Shown here: one piece after another, positions 21,579 through 33,320 of the stretch
How the letters are laid out: each line of letters opens with the position of its first letter
How positions within the stretch are numbered: the stretch's first letter is position 1
NCBI GenBank assembly: GCA_022385755.1
Contig: MU278373.1
Location: forward strand, 62,001 to 126,000
Origin: Trametopsis cervina
Taxonomy: Eukaryota; Basidiomycota; Agaricomycetes; Polyporales; Irpicaceae
DNA: 64,000 bases
Direction: 5' to 3'
Made by a program: the position numbers and the translations under genes
Notes under the pieces: generated by a model
Told to the model about the DNA's origin: nothing
Databases searched by the model: none
The model's input: the letters and a program-made list of their open reading frames with translations, nothing else

Positions 21579-24500
21579 ATGGTCAACAGTCCAGAGCCTA
21601 GCGAATCAGCTGAACAACCCTCGCACTTACCCAACGTAGATGATACGCCCAATCCGCCGCCGACCGACAGGATGTGCCACCACTGCTCCTCCTGTTGCAA
21701 AGATACTCATGATGCGACCATACCAAACACTGCGTCGCCAGCGACGGTTAGTAAGTCCATCTCTCGCCTTGTATATATCGTAGCAGCTCTGAATGGACTG
21801 TTCTGCAGGCTCGCAGCACCATCAACTCCAGCAACTGACTGGATGGGAGGCAGTTGAGAAGGCCATCAAAGACTTCGATACGGGGCAAGTTGCTATGTAC
21901 AGGGATGATATTGACACGCTCCTTGTCTTTGTGAGTAATATCACTAATCCAGACTTTATGTCCTAATTCTCATCACGTATAATGTACCAGGATGGACTGT
22001 TCTCTGCCGCTGTTACAGCGTTCGTGATTGCTTCATATCCACTGCTACAGGAGGACACAACGGGCGCAATCTTAGTGGCCGTACAGCAGCTAGTCAACCA
22101 GACCGCCGGATATAGCGTCCTCGGCGGCACGTTGGTGAATACCACGGCCGCGCCTCCGGCTCCTACCTCTCCATTCAAGCCGACGCCTGGAATCGTCCGC
22201 GTGAACACACTCTGGTTCTCCAGCCTTGTTGTCAGCCTTTCCGCGGCCTCCCTTGGAATCTTTGTCAAACAGTGGCTTCGTGCATACTTGGCTTTTTCTA
22301 CAGCATCACCACAAGGACAGCTGCGCGCTCGGGAGTTCCGACATGCCGGCATGGAGGCCTGGAGGGTGTATGGGATCGCTGCATCGCTCCCTTTGCTCAT
22401 CCAAGCAGCACTTGGACTTTTCTTCACCGGCCTCTGCTACTTTACTGCCGAAGCGAACGAAAGCATTGGCAGGACAACGTTCATCTTGGTCGCCGCGTGG
22501 GGATTCATGACCTCCGCCATCTTGATATGTCCTGTTTTCTCATCGCGGTGTGCGTACAAGACGGCAGCCTTTGAGCCGATCACGACCGTCATCCGCCGTC
22601 GGGTGTTTCCCAAAGCGTACACCGTTCTCAAGGCGGCCGCAGCGCTAGTTCTGACCGCGCTCATCTCGTTCATCAGCCCAATCGTCGCTCTATTGAATTT
22701 CCTTTGTTTCTCGGTGATATTGGTGAGCGCGCGCCTGGTTGTTGCAATCTTTGACAGGCTACCTCCTTTACCCGGGAGGATGAGAACTGCCAATCAGGCC
22801 GTGCGGAGGATCGCAAGTCGTATGGAAGGGACATCAGTGGGTCGTACGGTGGCAAGGAGCTGGCGTATTGTGCGTACCTGGGGAAGTATTATCCTGGTAA
22901 TTCTGGGCTACATAGGCCAATTATGGACAACGATACTGGACAAGGACAAGAACCATAAGTTTTCTGCATGGCGCGACGTGACCCATATATTCCCTGAATG
23001 GGACCCTGTAGAGGAATCTGCAGCGATCCACGATGCCAGCAAGGATCTACAAATTCTAGCGGCCGCAGATGCTATTCAAGCCCACGACCAGCTCCTTGGA
23101 ACGACGATGAAGGCTGCTCTAGAGCAAAGCAATGCACGATGGCAAGATGTGGTTGAGTTTCTGATTGGGGTTATCGGAAATCGGATTCCTTTGACTGCGA
23201 CGTTCGCGGAGATACCTACGCTGGTCGATCTGGACGCACTTCCCGGTCAGACATGCAACACCTTTATCGAATTCTTCGCACGGCATGTTGTCCCATTCGC
23301 GGAAGACATTTCCAAGGAGCTCCAAGGTTTTCACACCAATCAGCACATCCCTGCCTGGTGGGCTCTCTGCCTTGGTGTTTCCCTGCATCGCTACGATACT
23401 TCTTTGTCGCCGTTTATCTCCCAATGCCTTTCCGAAGATACCACTGTTTTTACGAGGCTAATTCGCCTCGATTCTCACAACACCACTGGCTGGGAGGAAC
23501 TGATACTGCCCTATCTGAGCCGAGCCCTTCGAGAGACAGAGCTTTCATCCGAATTAGCGCCATACCTTGCGATGCTGCACGTCGCTGCCATTGAGTATTT
23601 TGGCAGACAGCATATCCCAGGGTCAATCCCGAAGAGAGGAATCATTCTCCGAACGCCACGAGGCGAATACCTGCTCGATAGCGCCTGGCAACTCGTATCC
23701 AGCATCATTCTCAAGGTGTCGCATAACGACCTCACAGAAGAATGGCCTGCATGGCTCGATGACGCCGTCCTGCTATTCTTTCGCCTGTATGCCCTGACCC
23801 AAATAGGCGGGTTTGAGAGCCGCAGAACATCTCCTAACCCGACGTACCTGCAAATCACAAAGCGCGTTGAAATTGCAGGTCCCATTGCGCTGTCCACGAT
23901 AGTCTCTCACCTGGTCAACTTACGATCTGTAGAGTCGATCGATACACATTCATTCGCACTGGTCACTCTTCTTGACATCGTCTTCGTACGCGAATGGGAC
24001 GCAACTACGCAGGGCGAATTACCGGCGTTACATGAACTTGAGTCTCGGATGCGAGACCCAACAGGCACGTTGTCACGTCGAGTAGACTGGGTCGAGACTT
24101 ATAATCGAAGTTTTTTCCTAGGCTTTATGAACTTTGCGATCGCAGTCAGGAACATTGTTGACATCGTCAAACAGCCTATGCCTTACGAACTGCTGAAGTT
24201 GTGTCTCATAGTCATACAACTTGCATCCTATCGACGTTCTTGGCATCTACAGCGTCGGCATACGTGGCGTTTCATTTTTCACATATTAGCCGACGTGCAA
24301 TTGGCAAGCAGCGATAGGCGCGTGCGTAGTATATGCACGTACCGTGATTTCGAACCCCTTAGTGGGCTCGACCACAGTCCAGAAGACCACTACGAGGATT
24401 GGTGTCGCACCTTCAACCCTACAACATCTCTCGTGGGGGATAAATTCTGGGTTGCGGTAACTCAGCTCTTCTTTAATGGTACTCCCTCGCCGAACATCAT

Positions 24501-25251
24501 GGTCCATCTTCCGTGGCGAATGCGACGAATCTATGGAATGTCATCTTCAAAGCGGACGCGGCTCATGAGACAGGAAATGAGGGTGCCCAATCCCGTTCTA
24601 ACTGACTGGAGTCCACGAGGAAGCCGTACGGATCAGAACAACATCTCGCGCGACCATGATTCTGCTGCGGGTGAACGCGGTGGCTCTACGGGAAGCTTCC
24701 CAAGCACGAGAGGCGACCCGTCCCTTGCAAGGACTGAACTCCTTGCCTCACGATCTCGGGGAGCATTATCAGAGGAATCCAGACACATAGGAACGGAGAT
24801 AGAGGACGACTGGACGGATGTCGGTTCAGTTTACGACTACCAACCCCACACCACCGCCAGGCACCTTGCAGTCTTCGCAGGTGACAACCCTACCGTTGGG
24901 AGAGCTGGGAGATACAGCGAGGGCGTAGGCTCGCTCGCAGATGCCGATAGTAGGAATCCTAGCGCTTCAGGCGTACGCTCGCCTCCAACCGACGAACCAG
25001 TGGTAGAGATGACAGCCAGCGACGCTGGGGCTAGCGCAAACCTGAACCAGTCCCCTCAGTTCGCGAACAGTGACGAAGACGACACTCTCCTTGCAGTGAG
25101 ATGGATCGCACAAGACGAGGCCGAGGCATCACCACACCCTCCAGCATTTTCTTCTGGCGCCGATATGGTAGCGGAAGTGGGAGCCACGTTATCGACGCCA
25201 GCGGAGCACGCCGTAGGCCTGCAGGTAACGACGGAGCCGGGTGTCGGTTGA
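21579..25251 (+). CDS. DUF6535-domain membrane protein
   Basis: Phased join 21579..21750, 21809..21930, 21991..25251, giving 1184 residues. After a Cys/His-bearing N-terminus (CHHCSSCCKDTH) and GWEAVEKAIKDFDTGQVAMY come the hallmarks of DUF6535: DGLFSAAVTAFVIASYPLL, a helix near VNTLWFSSLVVSLSAASLG followed by KQWLRAYL, and two further helices (IAASLPLLIQAALGLFFTGL, ILVAAWGFMTSAILICPVF). The first 300 residues are therefore a four-helix membrane module. A long soluble helical region follows, then an acidic, Ser-rich disordered tail from about residue 970. DUF6535 proteins are expanded in Agaricomycetes and have no established function. The alternative donor GTTAGT at 21747 was rejected in favour of GTAAGT at 21751. 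Confidence 0.9.
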
Positions 25252-25900
25252 GGGACCACGCAGAGGAGCACGGAACGACGCGCACCGTAGAAGGATTGGG
25301 CGGGCACCCGGGATAGTGGGTTAGGCTGGTTGGTGGTGGGGGGTGGCTGTGTAAAGGTTGGATATACAGGTGGCGGACTGGTAGAAGATGCCTGTCGCTT
25401 GTTTGGATAACATAAAGAGTTTCTTGTGCGCAACCACACTACAGTACGCTGGGCCAGCCAACAACCCCCGAGCACAGTTTCATGAAGGTATTCCAACGGT
25501 GTATCACGATTAATGGCGCGTTCCGTATGAAAGCTGTATAATTGAATGTATTTACGAATGCCGTCAATTATTCTTGTCTCTTCTTCTGAGCGTCACATAC
25601 TGGCCGATAAGAACACCAGAGCCCAGCGACTATATATCAGCGCTTACGTTTGAGGTCAAGTGCTACTCTGACAATCTCGGTCTATGATTGTCACTCATCC
25701 ACTTTTTCTCGGTCGTTGCTCTCACCTCTGTCCATACGTGCATTACCAGTCGAGCAAGCGGAAGACCATACCAAAAACCACCCACCTGATCGCTATCTCG
25801 ACCAAAACGTATTTGGGGCGCTGCCGAGATTAGGAGCCGACGTCCGGGATGGTGCAATCCCTCCCAATTCTCACACAGATACGCTTACCCACCTTCCACC
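25252..25900. other. Intergenic region
   Basis: It contains 3' flank, then the promoter of the carrier gene. A TATATAT element occurs at about 25630. No exon was found. Confidence 0.5.
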
Positions 25901-27229
25901 ATGTCGAACGGCGTCGCAAGCGTCGACGAGAGGCAGCCGTTGCTGCCGCCTACTGCGTTGACAGTGGGCGAATCGTCCAACGAGCAACCTCCCTCTTACA
26001 CAGTGCCGGATGAAGAGAACCAGGCGGCGGAGACGGGAGAGGAGGTCGAGCCTGAGGTTGTCAAGAAGAAGCGCACCTGGTGGTCTATTATCTGGCAATC
26101 GCTTTTGGCTGGGCTCGGGATATTCTTCGTTGTTCTGTTCATCAAGGGATTTATCGAGGCAGACGATGTCGAGGTACGCGCAGTATCCTTATCAGTAGGC
26201 TCGCCTGGCACTGATGCGCCTCAGTTTGACCTAGGCAAGGCTTTGAAGAGTGCACTTGGCGGAGGGCTTAGCGGAGCAGCAGGTATGCTTTTTGCTTTAT
26301 GAGAGTAACGCGAATATCTCACATGTTGTCGTCGACAGCCATGGTCCTGCAAGTATTCACGCTCATGCCTATTCGTACGGTCATGAACTACCAGTACCGG
26401 TACGGAACGACGATGACCGAGGCTACGCGCACATTATACCAGGATGGCGGGTGGACGCGATACTACCAAGGACTGACTGCCGCCCTCGTCCAAGGCCCAG
26501 TCTCTCGTTTCGGCGACACCGCTGCCAACGCCGGTATCCTCGCACTGCTCGAGTCCAACGGGTTCATGAAGAAGCTGCCCGCGCTGATCAAGACCGTCTT
26601 CGCGAGTCTCGCAGCAGCAGCGTTCCGCATGATCCTCACGCCCATCGACACGATCAAGACGACGATGCAGACAGACGGCAAGCGGGGGCTGGTGATCTTG
26701 CGACAGAGGGTGAGTAGCAGTATACTATTCTCGTCGTCTGGTATGACCACGGCTGACCGGACCGCAGTTCAAGTCGTATGGCGTTGGAACGCTGTGGTAT
26801 GGCGCATTCGCGACTGCCGCGGCCACGTTCGTCGGACACTATCCGTGGTTCGGGACGTACAACTACTTGCAGGACTCGCTGCCGCTGCCTCACACGGTGA
26901 TAGAGAAGCTGCTTCGTCAGGCGTTCATTGGGTTCTGCGCGTCGGTGGTGTCTGACACGATATCCAACTCGCTCCGTGTGGTGAAGACGTACCGCCAAGT
27001 GAACGAGCGTCGCGTTGGGTACATGGAAGCTGCGGAAGCGATTATCGCTACGGAGGGTCTGCGTGGCCTGTTTGGACGTGGATTGAAGACACGCATTCTG
27101 GCGAACGGCTTGCAGGGTATTATGTTCTCCATATTGTGGAAACTGTTCATGGATCTGTGAGTGTTCTCAATATTCTCGTACTCGGAGACTGATATCCAAT
27201 TCTTTAGCTGGAATGACCACACGAAATAG
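25901..27229 (+). CDS. Mitochondrial carrier family protein
   Basis: Phased join 25901..26173, 26225..26282, 26339..26709, 26768..27156, 27208..27229, giving 370 residues. A hydrophilic N-terminus of about 65 residues and one extra helix (WSIIWQSLLAGLGIFFVVLFI) precede a carrier-type module: ALGGGLSGAAAMVLQVFTLMPI (repeat 1, P-x-R/D-type turn), FASLAAAAFRMILTPIDTIKT (repeat 2, a good P-I-D-x-I-K signature) and a third unit with IGFCASVVSDTISNSLRVVKT and GLRGLFGRGL. Repeats 1 and 3 are divergent at the signature proline-acid-basic motif. An inner mitochondrial membrane transporter is inferred. The substrate cannot be read from the sequence. The last exon adds only WNDHTK. Confidence 0.8.
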
Positions 27230-27480
27230 ATATTTATAGATGTAGGTCTACGCACGACCTGCGAAATCCTTACTTCTGGATCTTATTAAAGGTGTATATT
27301 TGGTACCCTATATCTATCGTGATGTTTTGTCCACAGGATGCCCCCTGTCGAGATTTCTTGATAAGAGCTTTCTATATTGATCAAGGTTTGGAACCCGGAT
27401 CACGTCAGTCAGTCTAATGCAAGCAGTAATCACAGTTCCGGCAGTATTGTATCGATACAGCCAGATTGAAACGTACGTCG

Positions 27481-28212
27481 CTAACGAGCTTTCATCCGCT
27501 CTAACACACGAGCCTGTACGCCGTTCTCCCAGTCATCCCAGCAGATCGCAAGCAGAACAGTATGTCTTCCTACCCAGTCCCTCTTCGGATCCCTCCTACC
27601 AGCAACGTGCCCGCCTTTCCCCGGGGGCAACGCCCTGTCCCACCTCTTCACGCCCTCCTTCACGAACCCCATCTTCTCCGCCGCCCTCCATGACCTCTCA
27701 TTCGCCTCGTTCGCCTGCCACTGCACGCGCCTGAGCCTCAGGTCCTCGAAGCACCAGGTCAGCAGGAGCCCGACGGCCTGCGTTGTGACGTGCGTGCGCT
27801 GGAACGGCGGGAGCGTGAACACGAATGCGAGCTCGGCGCACAGGTTGTCGGCTGAGGCGTTCATGAGCCCGATGACGGCGGCGATGGTGTCTGTGCCCGT
27901 GCCCTTGCTAGTGTCGAACACGGCGAAGAGCACGCGGTCGCGCTGTTGATGCACGTATGACTCGTACCAGGCTTTGAAAGCGTCGAGCGTCGCGAAGGGC
28001 CCGTAGGGGAGCCAGCTCCACATCTCGGGGTAGGCCTGGGCAGAGGTGTGGTATAGCTCTGCGTGTACGGCTGGCTGTGGGTGGTTAGATGCATATGGAT
28101 GATCAGCATTTCGCGCTCAATGGTCAGAGGCTGACGAGTAAGTAATGAGGGTGCATACGTCGAACGGGATAAGTTTGAGTTGATTGGTCTGCAGTAATCT
28201 AGCGTCGAACAT
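27481..28212 (-). CDS. GNAT-family N-acetyltransferase (RimJ/RimL type)
   Basis: Phased join (minus) 28159..28212, 27481..28074, giving 215 residues. MFDARLLQTNQLKLIPFD opens the protein, followed by a domain in the order expected of Acetyltransf_3: helix-rich start (WSWLPYGPF), strand IAAVIGLMNASADN, the beta-bulge strand CAELAFVFTLPPFQ, acetyl-CoA loop region RTHVTTQAVGLLLTWCFE, and LRRVQWQANEANERSWRAAEKMGFVKEG near the end. Such fungal enzymes acetylate a small molecule or a protein N-terminus using acetyl-CoA. The acceptor is unknown. The canonical Q/RxxGxG/A loop is weak here (RTHVTTQAVG). Confidence 0.8.
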
Positions 28213-28433
28213 GAAATTAGGGCCAGACGTCAGGTTAGTTTCAGTCATCTTGTGCACCGATGAAGAGTCTGAAAGGTTTCTCGACAGTGAGCACTATATT
28301 AGTATTGCAATGAAGATGACTCACTTGACGGAGCACTTGGGCCTCGCGAGCGCTGGGCGCTTCCGTGCATTTCGGGCTCGCTACACAGGGGCTACAGTAT
28401 TGGATCTTGACTCTTGTCCCCCATCTGCAAACA

Positions 28434-29696
28434 ATGAACTCTGCCCAAGTATGAGCAATATTTTGTTACCCAGCTGCTGATACTAACACTATTTTAGCAG
28501 CCAGAAGCACACCGCACTGTCACCCGCTATGACTGGTGGGCTAGAAGGCAAAAGAGCATCTCACCTGCTCCTGTCGCATTTCGCCTTCGCCTCTACCAAG
28601 GAAGCACTGAGGATCTTGTTGACGCACCTGCAGAATTTGACCCCATCAGAGCTCTTGTCAACAACGTACTGCAGCACATCATCCATTCTCATGACACCGC
28701 CCACTGTTACAATGATATTGTCAGCAAGATTATACAAGAAGATCCGCTGGCAAGTGCACATTTCAGCGACCTGGTTGGTGGTGCACGCTTCAGACCCAGC
28801 CTATCTGAAGACATTATCCCATGGTTTCAATCTCTAAACCCTGACATCATCATAGTGAATGATCCTGACAACAACCTCTGTGCTCCTATCAGGGGCACGG
28901 TTGAGAAGCATGCTGGGGGACCACTCAACAAAATGAGCATATCGAAAGATCTTGCTGATGCCATAGTGCAGTTCCAGGTGAGCAACATCTAGTTCATATT
29001 ATATTCACTCCGTTACTTCTGTTAATATATCTTTACTAGGTACATGAAATATATGGCCCTGCAACACAACTTATGCTTGCTGCCACCTTGCTCCATGAAC
29101 TCACCCACTTGTTGACGGGCTCTTTCTGCGGGGATGTCACTCCTCGCATTAGTTCATTTGCAGAAGATGGGCATGGTAATGGAGAGGCTGAGCAAGAACT
29201 TGTGATACAGCTGTGTGGTGGTGTAGTGGGTCTACAGTGGCGTACGGAGCACCTTCAAGACATCACCAAACTCAGCCTGACAGAGATGTTCGACACACCT
29301 GAGGCTTTTGAGGCCACTGTCTTCAGGATAAATGAGTGTTATTATCATCTCTGTAAGCATATGTCCATTACCTTCAGGTTGTGCCAGAAGCTGATGCATT
29401 GGGAACATCATCATTCAGCTACAGTCGATATGGAGCGCACATTAGCCTCTATCTGCACAGACACATTCTATAAGCCCATCACTCTCTCGGATCCTGGAAC
29501 AGTAAGGGATCAATCAACACCAGACACAGTCATCCGGATGATGGCAGCTCAAATGAATTCAAGACTTTCACCTTCCAAGTCTACAGCTATGCCCACACCT
29601 TCAGCGTACCATGCTACCTCAGTGCCAGGTGTGTGGGAGAGCAATGACAGGACAAAGCTCATTACACATGGCCTGTATAATGACCGAAGGTTCTGA
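28434..29696 (+). CDS. Unknown protein with an HExxH (zincin-like) motif
   Basis: Phased join 28434..28448, 28498..28977, 29040..29696, giving 383 residues; the first exon is only five codons (MNSAQ). The acceptor at 28498 could instead be 28501, differing by one Gln. I do not recognise the family. HELTH is encoded at 29094-29108 within TLLHELTHLLTGSF, followed 20-25 residues later by GNGEAEQEL, whose glutamates could act as the third ligand of a gluzincin-type metalloprotease. There is no signal peptide or membrane helix. The final 60 residues are Ser/Thr/Pro-rich. Protease activity is inference only. Confidence 0.6.
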
Positions 29697-29971
29697 GACA
29701 AGGTGTACAACAGGTGCTCTTGTTTTTATTAGGAGTATAGTAAAATTCGATACATAATATTAGGTCTATAATATCTATCATAATTAGCTCTTGCGTGTTC
29801 ACATCTGCATCACGATGTGTCTGCAGGCTTTCAAGGTCTCGCTCTGTAGATGGTGTCGGGCTACCTATCCTCGGTGTCGGCGCTGAAGAGGAGGGGAAGA
29901 ACGATTCTTGGCGCTTGCCACTGTACGAGACTACCATCCGTACACCTACGCACGGCTCAACGAAACACATT

Positions 29972-31187
29972 ATGCATCGTAAATCTGCCAAACGTAAAGC
30001 GACGCGCCGCCGGAGCCCAGAATATACCCAGCCTGATCCTTCCTTACACATCCAAGCTCACGAAGCCGACATAATTCGTGGCCAGCACACACACGTCCTT
30101 GCGTTATCTCTCGAAGCTCAGTATGCGGATGGGAATAGCGGTACGCGTCTCATCCGCTTGCACGCCTCCGAAGGAGAAAATGCCGTCTGGGTGGACAGGT
30201 ACGTGCGTTCTGGAGAACTTTGTGCCCCCAACCTCGTCTCGGAGGACGATAATCGTTCATCAACGCGCGACTCCAAGTGTTTGTGTTATCCTCATTCTGT
30301 ACCCTCTCATCGCGTGCAAAGCTGATGTGATATGTGCTAGGTATGATGCACGTCTGCTGCTCGACGCGCTACCGCTAGAGGGGCCCAGTGGTGTGTCTAC
30401 GCCGGCGTCCGAGAACGCGAGATTATCCCCGACGGGATGGTCGGACTTGCCTTCGGACGCCGAAGATACGTTCTTCTTCTCACCGGAGGAAGTCGAGGAC
30501 TTTCATAGGGAGAAGCGGAGGCGAACGATGGAGCGGGGCAGGGAGGAGCGGTTGAGGGCTCGGCGTGCGGAGGACGGCGAGGACGACGAGGGTAAAGAGC
30601 ACGAGGAGGATACATGGGGTGGTAGCGATGAGGAGGTGTGTAATATCACGAAAATGTTCCTCTAACATATTAACATCCGCTAGCCCGACGATCCGCAGAA
30701 AGAGCTAATGCGGCGCACGGCGACGCATATCCTCAGCTCGCCCAACCCCGCGCAGCTCGAGATGCGCATCCTCGCGAACCACGGAGCAGACCGCCGTTTT
30801 GCGTTCCTACGCGGTCGCTGGTCGCGCGCGTGGAGGATCGCGAAGGGCCACACAAAGCTGCGGTTAGAGGAGGAGAAGGCGAAGCAGGAGGAGAAGGCGG
30901 GGCTGGGAGGGCTCGCGGGATACGCGAGCGATAGCGAGGAGGAGGAAGCGCCGGAACAGGAACAAGAGGGAGTCGAAGAGGAGGAGAAACCTATGGGCGT
31001 GGTCGAGAACGATGCGGGTCCTTCGGCAGTGGACGCCGTCATGGAAGCTAGGAGGGCTAGAGCGAAAGAGTGGGCTGCGAAGCGCAGAAAGGCGCAATCT
31101 AGTACGGGCGGTGAGTTCGTGATCTTCGTTGCGAACACTAACTGTATCTCATGGATTCTTGTCTCTTCAAGAATAGAGCACGTCTGA
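29972..31187 (+). CDS. SWAP/SURP-type splicing-regulator-like protein
   Basis: Phased join 29972..30198, 30341..30635, 30684..31110, 31177..31187, giving 319 residues. The N-terminal basic stretch and HASEGENAVWVDRYDARLLLDALP resemble the DRY_EERY region of suppressor-of-white-apricot proteins, in which a conserved DRYD/DRFD motif is followed by L-x-x-L/I-P. A middle acidic/basic coiled segment (EEVEDFHREKRRR) leads to a SURP-like module: RTATHILSSPNPAQLEMRI, then ANHGADRRFAFLRG and a Trp-bearing end. The C-terminal third is a charged coiled coil. Such proteins act in alternative splicing in the nucleus. The start at 29972 is preferred to the in-frame ATG at 29795 because the basic opening MHRKSAKRK suits the family. 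The last exon is 11 nt. Confidence 0.65.
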
Positions 31188-31948
31188 ACTATTAATCTAT
31201 TGAAGCATACAGACTCCTTCTAGCGTTATCGAACGAGCAGATGCTTTCACGGCAAACAGTAACTGCCGTATGTACCCCTCTGATATATCGCAACTTCCTC
31301 CCCTAAATCGCGTTCGACATACTCACCTTGCGCCGCTGCGCCGCTTGTCGGCACACGTATCGATTGCATGCTATTGCTGCGATACGAAAGCCAAGAACCG
31401 CTGGGCACAGCGATGCCGATGTCGCACAACACCTCGGCTCGCAGCATCTGAACGCTCTGTAGGGGACGGAACCGCGCTTCGTGTGCGCTGCGGGCATCCG
31501 GGTCAGGTGAGAAATGATATAACGATCGAACGTGATAGCTTTCATTCGTCTGGTACATCATGACTGGAAGTACATGGCAAGCTGAGACCGGTGAGTCGTG
31601 TCTGGTTCGACATCTTACTGTCTTCGGTAGCTTAATGATATCGATCCCAGGCTACTGTAAGGATACAGAAGTGCGCCATCCATTGCCGCTCAGGCGGTCG
31701 TGGCCGTGGGTATAGTGCTGCCTGGCCACACGTGTATTTCATTTCAATGACAGGGAAGAGGGAACGCATCCATGAATTTCGAAACCAAGCGTACCAAGCA
31801 CGCAGGATCCGAACGTGATTGAGTAGCAACTTGATGGGTTTGAATGCACTCACAGGAGCAGTCGAGCTGACCTGTCTTTGCATGTTCCGTACTCTGGTCC
31901 ATCGCCTTAGGTCTCGTCTCGCAACCTAAAAACCAGCAGAGGTGAGCG

Positions 31949-31991
31949 CCCCGCTGTTCGCCGTGGTTCCGCGCAGTTAGCCACAGCGGGG
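31949..31991. promoter_or_regulatory. Inverted repeat CCCCGCTG...CAGCGGGG
   Basis: The arms 31949-31956 and 31984-31991 are perfect 8-bp complements separated by 27 bases, about 150 bp before the lectin TATA box. The arms contain CCCCG/CGGGG words like those bound by fungal C2H2 zinc-finger factors. Confidence 0.4.
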
Positions 31992-32141
31992 ACCCAGAAC
32001 ATAATGAACGGTGGATCTCCAGGGATCGATCCGGTGATCTGGGGCTTTACAATTGGAATTACCCTGATATTCCATGTTCTCGTGGGCGCAGCATGCCCAG
32101 CCAGGATGATATCATCGACAGCCCATCCACACCCAGCTGCG

Positions 32142-32149
32142 TATATAAG
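32142..32149 (+). promoter_or_regulatory. TATA box of lectin 1
   Basis: TATATAAG, 91 bp before the ATG at 32240, a normal fungal spacing. Confidence 0.65.
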
Positions 32150-32239
32150 GCCACCGGCGACCGCGTATTGCCTCTCCCAAACACCCTACTGTACCCACTT
32201 ATCCGCCAACTACAACCACAACAACATCATATTGAAATC

Positions 32240-32924
32240 ATGTCTGGCCTCGAACCCGGTGCCGAGTACAGATTCACGAACGCCAAGGCGGGCAACGTCA
32301 TGGACCTCTCTGGGGGCGACAACCGCTCCGTCATTGGCTACGACTGGCACGGCGGCAACAACCAGAAGGTAAGCCGACACCCCTCCTCCTCGTCATCATC
32401 CACGCGTTTGACGTCGTATATCACAGTGGCGCCTCGAGAAGGTGCGTGACGGCCCCGGCTGGGTCGTGGTGAACGTCGCCACGGGCGGATACCTCTCCGT
32501 CACAGAGAACCTCGTCGACGGCGTACAGGTCGTCGTCTCCTCCGACCCCACGCAATGGGACATCACCAACGACGACGAGGACCCGTCTGTCTACCGGTAC
32601 GCTGACCCACCCCATTCTGCCTATCCCCGTATGTTGCTGCTGACCAGGCGGATGTGATGTGCAGTCTGAACGTGTTGAACACGTATATGAGCCTCGACCT
32701 TTCTGACCACGGCAACCCCACCCCTGGTACTGTGAGTAGTTGTGTTTGTTTGATTGTGGTGTGTGGAGATGGGTTGTGCTGATGAGATGGATGTGATAGC
32801 CTGTCAGTTGCTGGGGCAGGTGGAATGGCCGTAACCAGTGCTGGCGCCTTGAGCCCGGTGAGTTATTTGTTATGTCTCATTACACAATGTGGCCGGAAAA
32901 CTCATATGCGTGTGTGCAGTCTAA
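32240..32924 (+). CDS. Small ricin-B (beta-trefoil) lectin
   Basis: Phased join 32240..32368, 32427..32596, 32665..32731, 32800..32857, 32920..32924, giving 142 residues, the size of fungal ricin-B lectins such as CNL (about 149). Beta-trefoil marks are AEYRFTNAKAGNVMDLSGGDN, NQKWRLEKV (QxW-type), GGYLSVTENLVDG and NQCWRLEPV at the C-terminus. There is no signal peptide, as is usual for cytosolic fruiting-body lectins, which bind glycans and often act in defence. The terminal 62-nt intron may be retained: reading straight through 32858-32919 stays open and would extend the protein to a stop at 32992-32994. A TATA box at 32142 implies strong expression. Confidence 0.85.
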
Positions 32925-33320
32925 TGGTTGGCTCGACGATGGCGGTCCATCCGAGGCTGCGCTGACTATGTGGAATTCTGGCGAGGATTTGTAGTACGAG
33001 CGAGGAAACAATGTATCATAGCAAATCAACATTGGAATCACTGTTCTGTCGAGGAATGTTTCTGCGCGAAATCATGATTGAGATGTTTTGTACAAAGAGA
33101 ACGATGACCTATTCTTGCGCAGCCATAACATAACGTCTGTATCCACTTTGGTCGCCGTCATGTCTTACCGCAACCAAAACTCGACTTGTTCGTCAACACC
33201 TCGTGACGCACCGCGTCCATTCAGGAGCAGTTCTACTCTCCGTTCGCTGTAGCAAGTGTAGAAATATAATCTATATTCCATCCGACGTACAAACATCCTT
33301 TATAAAGCTAAGACACGCCT
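32925..33320. other. Convergent 3' intergenic region
   Basis: It lies between lectin 1 (plus) and the S28 peptidase (minus). If the last lectin intron is retained, coding continues to 32994. Otherwise nothing was seen. Confidence 0.5.

Larger units (their letters stand above)
31188..32239. other. Intergenic region upstream of lectin 1
   Basis: Minus-strand open frames of up to 104 codons at 31247-31561 have no recognisable features. The last 300 bases hold an 8-bp inverted repeat and a TATA box for the lectin. Confidence 0.5.

Noticed and set aside
31247..31561. 104-codon minus-strand open frame
   Set aside because: No domain, no start context and no neighbouring exon in phase.
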